Source: JBFMEX01 sp040752215
GTDB lineage: Bacteria > Pseudomonadota > Alphaproteobacteria > Rhizobiales > Hyphomicrobiaceae
Assembly: GCA_040752215.1 (NCBI GenBank)
Contig: JBFMEX010000027.1
Coordinates: forward strand, 1 to 15,387
Direction of reading: 5' to 3'
Length of the DNA: 15,387 bases
Shown here: positions 1 to 8,199 of the stretch, piece by piece
Layout: each line of letters begins with the position of its first letter
Numbering within the stretch: position 1 is the stretch's first letter
Translations under genes and position numbers: made by a program
Notes under the pieces: generated by a model
The model's database searches: none
The model's input: only the letters and a program-made list of their open reading frames with translations
Told to the model about the DNA's origin: nothing

Positions 1-227
1 GTTTCCATCAGATGGACCGGCTGCCCGGGCATGATGGTCGAGATGGCATGCTTGTACACCAGCTGCGAATGGCCGTCGCGCCGCAGCAGGACGCAAAAGT
101 TGTCGAACCACGTCACGATCCCTTGGAGCTTGACGCCGTTGATCAGGAAAATGGTCAGCGGCGTCTTGTTCTTACGGACGTGATTGAGAAACGTATCCTG
201 TAGGCTCTGTGCTCTGTCTGCGGGCAT
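1..227 (-). CDS. hfq: RNA chaperone Hfq (partial, C-terminus beyond window)
   Basis: Hfq is a cytosolic homohexameric Sm-like protein that binds small RNAs and mRNAs and helps them pair, controlling translation and RNA decay. Translating the minus strand from the ATG at 227 gives 75 complete codons. Residues 8-16 match the Sm1 start (SLQDTFLNH, with Gln10 equal to E. coli Gln8), residues 22-49 hold the Sm1 strands (TPLTIFLINGVKLQG, Phe44 equal to Phe42), and VYKHAISTI at 57-65 is the diagnostic Sm2 motif with Lys59-His60. Only the end of the protein, probably a few residues of this short family, is missing at the left edge. An AAGGCGG ribosome site sits about 9 bases before the ATG. It is the last visible gene of the island, behind dat. 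hflX commonly follows hfq in relatives but cannot be seen here. Identity is very secure. Confidence 0.97.
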   Translation of the reverse strand, partial: MPADRAQSLQDTFLNHVRKNKTPLTIFLINGVKLQGIVTWFDNFCVLLRRDGHSQLVYKHAISTIMPGQPVHLME

Positions 228-375
228 TGTCTTGTCCGCCTTTGTTGTCGTCGCGCTTTTGGTACATGGGATACCATCGCGAGCTTCGGGGCTCGACGTC
301 AGGAATCCCGATCACATTAGGATGTGAAGATATAAGGTTCTGGGCCAATTGCCAGCGGCAAACGGACGCTCGGCG
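228..375 (-). promoter_or_regulatory. hfq leader/promoter region with two small inverted repeats
   Basis: This 148-base gap separates dat from hfq and is much longer than the other gaps downstream of ntrY, so hfq probably has its own promoter. Seen directly: an A/T-rich hexamer TTATAT (330-335, minus strand) that could be a -10 element, though no good -35 lies at the right distance; a perfect inverted repeat CACAT-TAGG-ATGTG at 313-326; and a stem CGAGC-TTCGGG-GCTCG at 280-295. Neither repeat is followed by a T-run, so they are not intrinsic terminators. They could be an operator or leader structure. Read-through from dat is also possible. No sigma-54 element was found. Confidence 0.35.
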
Positions 376-1269
376 CTAGTGCGATCGGCTTATTGGCCGG
401 ATACGCCTCGTATCGCTCGCGGCTGCGACCTCGTGAAACACCTTGCGCAGCCGCCGCGCGACCGGTCCTGGGCGTCCGTCGCCGATCGGTGCGCCGTCGA
501 TTGAGACGACCGGCATCACAGTGTTGGTCGCCGAGGTGACGAACGCCTCGCGTGCCGCGCGGGCCTCAGCGACTGTGAACGCGCGCTCGATCAGCTCCAG
601 CCCCTCGCGGGCCAGCACGTCGCGCAAGGTTGCGCGCGTCACGCCGGCGAGAATGGCGCGATCGGTCGGTCGGGTGACGAGGCGCCCCTCCGCGTCGACG
701 ATCCACGCGTTGCTGGAGGCGCCTTCCGTAATCAGTCCGTCGGCATCGACCAGCCACGCCTCGCGCGCCCCCTCCGCGTGCGCCGCCTCCTTGGCGAGGC
801 AGGCCGGCAGCAGCATCACGGTCTTGATGTCCGAGCGGCCCCAGCGGATGTCGGGCATCGTCTTCACCGCAATGCCGCTCTGCGCCCGCGCCTCGGCTGC
901 AGCGTGCGACTGCGCGCGGGCGAGGCAGACGACGGTCGGCGGGGTGTCCCGAGCGGGAAACAGGAAGTCGCGTGGCGCCTGGCCGCGGGTGACTTGCAGA
1001 TAGGCGAGGCCGTGCTCGACGCGGTTGCGCCTGACCGTCTCGGCGATCACATGGGCGAGTGCCCGCCTGCTCATCGGCTCGACGATGGCGAGCTCGCCGA
1101 GCGAGCGCGCGAGCCGCGCCAGATGACGCTCGAGATCGACGAGCCGGCCGGCGCGTACCTCGATCACCTCGTAGACGGCGTCCGCCAGCTGGAACCCACG
1201 GTCCTCGACGTGCACGCCGGCCTGCGCATAGGGCAGATAGCGGCCGTTGACGTAGACGGTCCGGGTCAT
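376..1269 (-). CDS. dat: D-amino-acid aminotransferase-like PLP enzyme (fold type IV)
   Basis: This 297-residue PLP enzyme of fold type IV is expected to transfer the amino group between D-amino acids such as D-Ala or D-Glu and 2-oxo acids in the cytosol. The N-terminus (YVNGRYLPYAQAGVHVEDRG, 6-25) and AVYEV (31-35, Tyr33 matching Bacillus Tyr31) are typical. The catalytic lysine is Lys149 in RSDIKT, and the cofactor-facing Glu182 lies in TEGASSN (181-187). SATNTVMPV (246-254) is the usual C-terminal cofactor loop. In the substrate carboxylate-trap segment PRDFLFP (99-105) the Arg100 is kept but the family His is Phe102, so the substrate may differ. A branched-chain aminotransferase or aminodeoxychorismate lyase is the alternative. 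A GGGAGGG ribosome site lies about 9 bases before ATG. It starts 21 bases after trkA ends, so it is probably co-transcribed. Confidence 0.88.
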   Translation of the reverse strand: MTRTVYVNGRYLPYAQAGVHVEDRGFQLADAVYEVIEVRAGRLVDLERHLARLARSLGELAIVEPMSRRALAHVIAETVRRNRVEHGLAYLQVTRGQAPRDFLFPARDTPPTVVCLARAQSHAAAEARAQSGIAVKTMPDIRWGRSDIKTVMLLPACLAKEAAHAEGAREAWLVDADGLITEGASSNAWIVDAEGRLVTRPTDRAILAGVTRATLRDVLAREGLELIERAFTVAEARAAREAFVTSATNTVMPVVSIDGAPIGDGRPGPVARRLRKVFHEVAAASDTRRIRPISRSH

Positions 1270-1290
1270 CGTCGCAGCCCTCCCCGGCCC

Positions 1291-2667
1291 TCAGAAGTAG
1301 TCCGGGCTGACGCGGAACATCTGCTCGACCTCGCGCACGTGGTCGGCGCGCGCGAACAGCACGACACGATCCTTCACCTCGAGCTCGGTCGCGCCCGTCG
1401 GCGTGAACACCTTGCCGCCGCGCAGCACCGCGCCGAAGCGCAGCCCCTCGGACTGCTTGTACTCGCGCAGCGATCGCCCGAGCACCGGCGCGGTCTCCAG
1501 CACCTCCGCCTCGATCACCTCCCCGGCGCCGTTGTGGATCGTGTGCACGCCGCGGATGCGCCCGCGCCGGACGTGCTGCAGCACCCGGCTGACGGTGATC
1601 GCTCGCGGGTTGATCTGCGCGTCGATGCCGAGCGAGCGCACCATGCCGGTGTAGTCGGGGCTATTGACAAGGGCCAGGTTGCTCTTGCAGCCGAGCTGCT
1701 TGGCCAGCGCCGAGGTCAAGAGGTTCACCTGGTCGTCGTTGGTGACCGCGACCAGCGTATCGGCGGCGCCGATCTCCGCCTCGCGCAGCACGTCCTCGCT
1801 CAGCGCCGAGCCGTGCAGCACGACCGTTCGCGAGAGCTTCTCGGCGATCGCGACCGCTCGTGCTCGGCTCGATTCGACCACCTTCACGCGCACGTTGCTC
1901 TGCGCCTCCTCGAGTCGCTGGGCGAGGTAGAAGCCGATGTTGCCGCCGCCGGCAATGACGACGCGACGCGCCTGCGCCTCCTCGTGGCCAAAGATCTTCA
2001 ACGTGCGTGCGACCTGGTCGGTCGGTGTGATCACATAGGCGTCGTCGCCGATCTTCAGCTGGTCCTTCCCGTGCGGGATGAAGAGCCGTCCCGCGCGCAC
2101 CATCGCCACCGTCACCGCCGGCAGATCGGGAAAGAGGTGTGCGAGCTGTGTCAGCGGCGTGTCGATCACCGGGCAATCGGCGCCGCACGAGATGCCGAGC
2201 ACGCTGATCCGGTCATCGGCGAACGTCGTCGTGTCGAACGCACCCGGCAGCTCGAGCCGGCGCAGGATCATGTTGCCGACCTCGATCTCGGGCGAGATGA
2301 TGAAGTCGATCGCCATGCTCTCGCGCGAGAACAACTTCGACCATTCGCGTTGCAGATAGCTCTGCGCGCGCACCCGCGCGATCGTGGTCGGGATGTCGAA
2401 CAGCGTGTGGGCCACCTGGCAGGCGACCATGTTGACCTCGTCGTAGAGCGTGACCGCGATCAGCATGTCCGCCTCGCGCGCGCCGGCCCGCTCCAGCACG
2501 TCCGGATGTGCGGCGTTGCCGAGGACGGCGCGCACCTCCAGCACGTCGTTGGCGCGCTGCACCAGCTGCGGGCTCGCATCGATGATGGCGACGTCGTTGC
2601 GCTCGGCCGAGAGCCGTTCGGCGATGCCGGTGCCGACCTGACCGGCGCCGCAGATTATGACCTTCAT
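1291..2667 (-). CDS. trkA: Trk system K+ uptake regulatory subunit TrkA
   Basis: TrkA is the peripheral cytosolic subunit of the Trk potassium uptake system. It binds NAD(H) or ATP and gates a membrane partner of the TrkH/TrkG type, which is not in this window. The 458 residues have the full duplicated layout. The first Rossmann RCK domain spans about 1-120, with GAGQVG at 7-12 and acidic Asp30. The first RCK-C domain spans about 150-225. The second Rossmann domain spans about 234-352, with GGGNIG at 240-245 and Glu265. The second RCK-C domain spans about 375-452. Length and layout are those of classical TrkA, not of a single-RCK KtrA. The start is set by GAGGAG about 6 bases upstream, which overlaps the ntrX stop codon (TGAGGAG). 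With only 9 bases between the genes, translational coupling with ntrX is likely. Confidence 0.96.
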   Translation of the reverse strand: MKVIICGAGQVGTGIAERLSAERNDVAIIDASPQLVQRANDVLEVRAVLGNAAHPDVLERAGAREADMLIAVTLYDEVNMVACQVAHTLFDIPTTIARVRAQSYLQREWSKLFSRESMAIDFIISPEIEVGNMILRRLELPGAFDTTTFADDRISVLGISCGADCPVIDTPLTQLAHLFPDLPAVTVAMVRAGRLFIPHGKDQLKIGDDAYVITPTDQVARTLKIFGHEEAQARRVVIAGGGNIGFYLAQRLEEAQSNVRVKVVESSRARAVAIAEKLSRTVVLHGSALSEDVLREAEIGAADTLVAVTNDDQVNLLTSALAKQLGCKSNLALVNSPDYTGMVRSLGIDAQINPRAITVSRVLQHVRRGRIRGVHTIHNGAGEVIEAEVLETAPVLGRSLREYKQSEGLRFGAVLRGGKVFTPTGATELEVKDRVVLFARADHVREVEQMFRVSPDYF

Positions 2668-2676
2668 GTCTGCTCC

Positions 2677-4071
2677 TCAGGCTGGCCGGCCTTCGCCCGA
2701 GCGCTGCTCGGAGGAGACCCCGAGCGCGCGCAGCTTGCGATGCAGCGCCGAACGCTCCATGCCGACGAACTCGGCGGTGCGCGAGATGTTGCCGCCGAAG
2801 CGGTTGATCTGGGCGAGCAGATACTCGCGCTCGAAAATCTCGCGCGCCTCGCGCAGCGGCATCGACATCAGGTGCTCCGCGCCGCCGTTGACCGGCAGCG
2901 GCACATTGGAGCCGATCTCCTCCGGCAGCATGTCGGCGGTGATCATGGCGCCGGCCTCGCCGCCGGCGAGGATCAGCAGCCGCTCGATGTTGTTCCTCAG
3001 CTCGCGCACGTTGCCGGGCCAGTCGTGGGCCTGCAGCACAGCGACCGCATCCTCCCCGATCGCGCGCGGCGCGAGGCCGGAGGCTTGCGAGAGCTGGGCG
3101 ATGAAATACTCGATCAGCTCGGGAATGTCGTCACGCCGCTCGGCGAGGCTCGGTACCCGCAACGGCACCACATTGAGGCGGTGATAGAGATCCTGACGGA
3201 ACCTGCCCTCCTCCATCTCGCGGTCGAGATCGCGGCTGGTCGAGGAGATGATCCGCACGTCGACCGCGACCTTCTGCGCGCCGCCGATGCGCTGGAACTT
3301 CTGCTCGACCAGCACGCGCAGCACCTTGCCCTGCGTCTCGATCGGCATGTCGGCCACCTCGTCGATGTAGAGCGTGCCGCCGTGCGCCTCCTCGAGCGCG
3401 CCGACCTTGCGCGGGCCAGCCCGACCCTCGGTGCCGAACAGCTCCTCTTCGACCCGGTCCGGTGCCATCGCCGCCGCGTTGAGGACGACGAACGGTCCCT
3501 CCGCGCGCTGCGACTTCTGGTGCAGCACGCGGGCCGCGAGCTCCTTGCCGGTTCCGGACGAGCCGCGGATCAGGATGCGGCTGTTGGTCGGGGCGATCTT
3601 GTCGATCTGGTGGCGCAGCTGGTTGATCGCCGCCGACTTGCCGACCATCTCCGCGCTCACCGTCGAGCGCTCGCGCAACTCCTTTACCTCGCGCTTCAGC
3701 TGCGAGGCTTCCAGTGCCCGGAGCGTGACGAGGATCAGCCGGTCGGCCTTGAACGGCTTCTCGATGTAGTCGTAGGCACCGCGCTTGATGGCGGTGACTG
3801 CGGTCTCGATGTTGCCGTGGCCGGAGATGATGACGACAGGCAGGTCCGGGTGCGCCCCCTTGATTGCCGAGAGCACCTCGAGGCCGTCGAGCCGGCTCCC
3901 CTGCAGCCAGATGTCGAGAATGACGAGCTGCGGCCGGCGCTCCTCGATCGCCTTGAATGCCTCGTCGCTGTCGCGGGCGAGCCGTGTGCGGTGTCCTTCG
4001 TCCTGAAGGATGCCCGCTACCAGCTCGCGGATGTCCGCCTCGTCGTCGACGATCAGGATGTCAGCTGCCAT
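2677..4071 (-). CDS. ntrX: Response regulator NtrX (REC-AAA+-Fis, GAFTGA-less)
   Basis: NtrX is the DNA-binding partner of NtrY in nitrogen, redox and envelope-related control. The 464 residues comprise a receiver domain (1-120; acidic Asp10, phospho-acceptor Asp53, Lys105), an AAA+ domain (about 140-370; Walker A GSSGTGKE at 170-177, Walker B TLYIDE at 233-238, arginine-rich FRQDLYHRLN at 291-300, WPGNVREL at 351-358) and a Fis-type helix-turn-helix (about 415-452). The place of the sigma-54 contact loop GAFTGA is occupied by EGRAGPRKVGALEEA (215-229), so sigma-54 activation is doubtful; this is shared by other alphaproteobacterial NtrX proteins as I recall them. I chose the ATG at 4071 over an in-frame ATG at 4149: it has GGGAG just upstream, begins the receiver fold at once, and the longer start would run into ntrY. 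It follows ntrY by 22 bases. Confidence 0.95.
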   Translation of the reverse strand: MAADILIVDDEADIRELVAGILQDEGHRTRLARDSDEAFKAIEERRPQLVILDIWLQGSRLDGLEVLSAIKGAHPDLPVVIISGHGNIETAVTAIKRGAYDYIEKPFKADRLILVTLRALEASQLKREVKELRERSTVSAEMVGKSAAINQLRHQIDKIAPTNSRILIRGSSGTGKELAARVLHQKSQRAEGPFVVLNAAAMAPDRVEEELFGTEGRAGPRKVGALEEAHGGTLYIDEVADMPIETQGKVLRVLVEQKFQRIGGAQKVAVDVRIISSTSRDLDREMEEGRFRQDLYHRLNVVPLRVPSLAERRDDIPELIEYFIAQLSQASGLAPRAIGEDAVAVLQAHDWPGNVRELRNNIERLLILAGGEAGAMITADMLPEEIGSNVPLPVNGGAEHLMSMPLREAREIFEREYLLAQINRFGGNISRTAEFVGMERSALHRKLRALGVSSEQRSGEGRPA

Positions 4072-4093
4072 CTGTCGCTCCCAGCTATCGTGC

Positions 4094-6397
4094 TCAAGCT
4101 CTACTACTCGTCGCGGTGCGCCTCTCGCCGGCCGCCGGCGCCTCCGCACGCGGCTCGGGCGTGCCGCCGGGCGCGTAGGGCAGCGTCATGCGGACCACGG
4201 CACCGCGGCCGTGGCCGGCGATCTTGTCGGCGTCGTCGAGCGTCAGCGTGCCGCCGTGCTGCTCGGTGATCTTCTGCACCATCGCCAGCCCGAGGCCGGT
4301 GCCTTTGTGACCCTTGGTGGTGACATAGGGCTCGAGCAGGCGATAGCGGTTCTGCTTCGGCAATCCAACCCCGTTGTCGATCACCTCGATGGCGACGCGG
4401 TCCGTGCCGAGCACCATCCGCGTCTCGACCTTCGGCGCCCAGCCGGGCATGGCGGGGTCGGCCTCGGCCGTCTCCACCGCCTCGGTCGCGTTCTTGACCA
4501 GGTTGGTGACCGCCTGCGAAACCAGGCGGCGATCGAACGATCCCATCACCGGTGCCTCGGGCAGATCCAGCGCGTAGGTGACGCGCGGGTGGCCCTCTCG
4601 GAACAGGATCACCGGTTCCTGTACGGCATCGCGCAGATCCGTCGTCTCCATCACCGGCGTCGGCATGCGCGCGAACGCCGCGAACTCGTCGACCATCGTC
4701 TTGAGGTCGCCGACCTGGCGCACGATGGTGTCGGTCAGCTTGTCGAACGTCTCCCGGTCGTCGGCGATCGCAGGCCCGTACTTGCGCTTCAGCCGCTCGG
4801 CCGAAAGTTGTATCGGGGTCAGAGGGTTCTTGATCTCGTGCGCGATGCGCCGTGCCACGTCGCCCCACGCGCTCGAGCGCTGGGCGGATACGAGCTCGGT
4901 GATGTCGTCGAAGGTGACGACCGATCCGACGTCGCCGGCGCCCGCCTTCTCATGCGTCACCCGGACCGCGAACGTGCGCTCCTCACTACCGACGGCGAGC
5001 GTCACCTGCGCCTGCGGCCGCGCCTTGAGCGAGCGCGCCTCGTGCCCGTCGAGTACCGCGGCGAACGCCGGCACCGCCTCGATCAGGCGCTTGCCGACGA
5101 GCCTGCTTTCGTCGAGGCCGAGGAGAAGCTGCGCCGAGCGGCTGGCGAGCTCGACGCGGCCCTGACTGTCGAGACCGATCACGCCGGCAGACACGCCGGA
5201 CAGCACCGCCTCCATGAAGCGGCGCCTCTCGTTCAGCTGCTCGTTGGCGGTAACGAGTGCGTCGCGCTGGGTCTTCAGCTCGCGCGTCATCACGTTGAAG
5301 GTTCCGGAAAGGCGTCGGAGGTCACCTTCGCCCCGCTTCTCCGGCAGCTGGACCTGGAGGTTGCCGGCCGAGACCTCCTGCGCCGCGCCGATCAGGCGGC
5401 GGATCGGCGCCACGAACCGGCCCGCGAACCACATGCCGGTCCAGATCGCGGCGAGCAGCGCGGTCATCGAGATCATCGTGTACATGAGCCCGTGGGCGAG
5501 CTTCAGCCCGCCGCGCGCCTGCCTCAGCCGATTGTACTCGTCGACGTTCTGCTCGGTGCGCCGCAAGTGTCCAAGCACTTTCGGGCTCACGTCGCGGGCG
5601 ACGTAGAGATAGCGCCCCGGATAGCGCTGCAGCTTGGCCAGCGCGGCGATGCGAAAGCCGTCGGAGGGCGTCAGCACGGGCACCGCGCCGGCCTCGGCCT
5701 GGGCGATGACAAGATCGGGTGGCGGCTTGAACGCGCGCGGCCGCTCGGTGCTGCTGCGCACCATCACCACGCCCTGGGCATCGACGATCACCGCGAAGGG
5801 GAGCTCGCGCAGCCCCGCCTGTGCCACCAGCAGCTGCTCCAGATCATGCTCGTTGCCCTCGACCAGATCGGCGGCGCTGTCGAGGTCGCGCGCCATGTTG
5901 ACGATATCGGTGCGGATCACCTGCCCGTGCTCGTCCAGGTAGGCCTTGGCGACGTCGAGCGAATTGTCGATGATCGCCCGCGCCCGGGTCGAGAACCAGC
6001 CGTCGAGGGAGCGGGAAAAGGTCGTCGTCGCCGCCACCGCGAGCAGGATCGCCGGCAGCGCGGCGATGATCGAGAACAGCGCCACGATGCGTACGTGCAG
6101 CCGGGCGCCGGCTTCCTTGTCGCGCCACGCGCGCCATAGACCGGCCACCTGCCAGGCGATGACCGCGATCATGGCGATGATCAGCACCACGTTGATCAGC
6201 AGCACGACCAGCACCACGTCGTTGCGCGGGACGATCGGCGTCAAGCCGGTCAGGATCAGGTAGGTCGCCAGCGCCGACACCAGCGCCAGCAGGACGACGA
6301 TCAGGCCGATCCAGAACGAGCGCTCGCTCGGGTCGAAGCCGGGCGCTCCCGCGCTGCCGGCGACCGCCGGCGCCACTTGCTGACCTGTTGCGTTCAT
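4094..6397 (-). CDS. ntrY: Membrane sensor histidine kinase NtrY
   Basis: NtrY is the inner-membrane histidine kinase that phosphorylates NtrX. The 767 residues show N-terminal hydrophobic segments at about 28-52, 60-84 and 103-125, a periplasmic-type stretch of about 175 residues, a further membrane segment at about 303-326, a HAMP linker (about 326-380), a PAS domain (about 394-500) and a kinase core. The phospho-acceptor is His520 in RIAHEIKNPLTPIQ, followed by the N-box NLVKNATEA (632-640), G1 DNGVGLP (674-680) and G2 GTGLGLAM (699-706). Length and layout fit the family. The frame stays open another 78 codons upstream to 6631, but that stretch is Arg/His-rich and unlike the family, and promoter candidates lie within it, so I place the start at ATG 6397 although its ribosome site is weak (TGGA). 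Confidence 0.94.
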   Translation of the reverse strand: MNATGQQVAPAVAGSAGAPGFDPSERSFWIGLIVVLLALVSALATYLILTGLTPIVPRNDVVLVVLLINVVLIIAMIAVIAWQVAGLWRAWRDKEAGARLHVRIVALFSIIAALPAILLAVAATTTFSRSLDGWFSTRARAIIDNSLDVAKAYLDEHGQVIRTDIVNMARDLDSAADLVEGNEHDLEQLLVAQAGLRELPFAVIVDAQGVVMVRSSTERPRAFKPPPDLVIAQAEAGAVPVLTPSDGFRIAALAKLQRYPGRYLYVARDVSPKVLGHLRRTEQNVDEYNRLRQARGGLKLAHGLMYTMISMTALLAAIWTGMWFAGRFVAPIRRLIGAAQEVSAGNLQVQLPEKRGEGDLRRLSGTFNVMTRELKTQRDALVTANEQLNERRRFMEAVLSGVSAGVIGLDSQGRVELASRSAQLLLGLDESRLVGKRLIEAVPAFAAVLDGHEARSLKARPQAQVTLAVGSEERTFAVRVTHEKAGAGDVGSVVTFDDITELVSAQRSSAWGDVARRIAHEIKNPLTPIQLSAERLKRKYGPAIADDRETFDKLTDTIVRQVGDLKTMVDEFAAFARMPTPVMETTDLRDAVQEPVILFREGHPRVTYALDLPEAPVMGSFDRRLVSQAVTNLVKNATEAVETAEADPAMPGWAPKVETRMVLGTDRVAIEVIDNGVGLPKQNRYRLLEPYVTTKGHKGTGLGLAMVQKITEQHGGTLTLDDADKIAGHGRGAVVRMTLPYAPGGTPEPRAEAPAAGERRTATSSRA

Positions 6398-6503
6398 CGA
6401 TCCAGGGCTCTGCTCGGCTCGGCCAGAACGGGCTCGGTGGAGCCATTTGCCGTGTCTGCGGACCGTCGGCGCGGCGCGGAGCGCTCGGTGCGGCCCTAAG
6501 CAC

Positions 6504-6551
6504 AAGTCACAGTGAAACCTCTCGATCACATCAACGCATAGACTGTGACTT
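6504..6551. repeat. Perfect 10-bp inverted repeat, possible operator pair or leader stem
   Basis: The left arm AAGTCACAGT (6504-6513) and right arm ACTGTGACTT (6542-6551) are exact reverse complements, separated by 28 bases (38 bp centre to centre). The right arm lies between the hexamers of P2 and just downstream of the expected P1 start; the left arm lies inside the leader. This fits a pair of oppositely oriented protein-binding sites, or a 10-bp RNA stem with a 28-base loop in the ntrY leader. The pairing is seen directly; the function is inferred and the binding protein is unknown. Confidence 0.55.
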
Positions 6552-6562
6552 TTTCGCGACAA
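6535..6562 (-). promoter_or_regulatory. Candidate sigma-70 promoter P2 for ntrYX
   Basis: On the minus strand, TTGTCG (6557-6562) is followed after 16 bases by TATGCG (6535-6540). This lies just downstream of P1, and one arm of the inverted repeat falls between its two hexamers. It is weaker than P1 by spacing and could be an alternative or spurious start. Confidence 0.28.
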
Positions 6563-6569
6563 CCTGTCT

Positions 6570-6598
6570 CCCATAGTCCTCGACATGACCGGGGTCAA
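6570..6598 (-). promoter_or_regulatory. Candidate sigma-70 promoter P1 for ntrYX
   Basis: On the minus strand, TTGACC (6593-6598) is followed after exactly 17 bases by TATGGG (6570-6575). The -35 matches the consensus at five of six positions; the -10 is weaker. Transcription would begin near 6563, leaving a leader of about 165 bases before the ntrY ATG at 6397. It is the best-spaced promoter-like element in the gap. The prediction rests on sequence match only. Confidence 0.45.
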
Positions 6599-6727
6599 GC
6601 CGATCCAGGAACGCAAGCGGGCCTGACGCACACCTGATCTGACGAGGATTGCCCTTTGCCTAATGGGGCGCCGCCAGCGGAATTGGTTCAGCGCCCTGGC
6701 GTGCCCGGCCCAGTCCGGCGGCCGGTA

Positions 6728-8173
<1,446 letters not shown>

Positions 8174-8199
8174 GGTCTATCTCCGGCTTGCTGCTCTGG

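Larger units (their letters stand above)
6398..6727 (-). promoter_or_regulatory. 330-base ntrC-ntrY intergenic region
   Basis: This is the only long non-coding gap in the island. It separates the ntrBC half from the ntrYX half. It holds two sigma-70-like promoter candidates pointing at ntrY and a perfect 10-bp inverted repeat, listed separately. Closer to ntrC there is a loose stem CGCCAG...CTGGCG (on the minus-strand transcript, about 6671-6700) with an 18-base loop and no T-run, which I do not call a terminator. A small dyad TGACC-GG-GGTCA lies at 6586-6597. No convincing sigma-54 element (GG-N10-GC with the usual flanks) was found, and no small ORF with a ribosome site. Confidence 0.6.

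Noticed and set aside
4072..4149. 26-codon N-terminal extension of ntrX starting inside ntrY
   Set aside because: The extra residues are Arg-rich, overlap the ntrY C-terminus, and the receiver fold and a good ribosome site match the ATG at 4071.
778..4269. Very long plus-strand open frame (1163 codons) opposite dat, trkA, ntrX and the end of ntrY
   Set aside because: It spans four well-identified genes antisense and gives an Arg/Asp/Leu/Ala/His-rich composition typical of the complement of GC-rich codons, with no recognisable domain. The same applies to plus-strand frames at 4010-6139, 6656-8287 and 8188-9174 and minus-strand frames at 10403-11917 and 12675-14858.
6398..6631. 78-codon in-frame N-terminal extension of ntrY
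   Set aside because: The extension is Arg- and His-rich, does not resemble NtrY N-termini, covers the promoter candidates and inverted repeat, and the ATG at 6397 gives the normal family length.
6671..6700. Stem CGCCAG...CTGGCG downstream of ntrC as a terminator
   Set aside because: Only 6 bp with an 18-base loop and no T-run; such pairings are frequent in GC-rich DNA.
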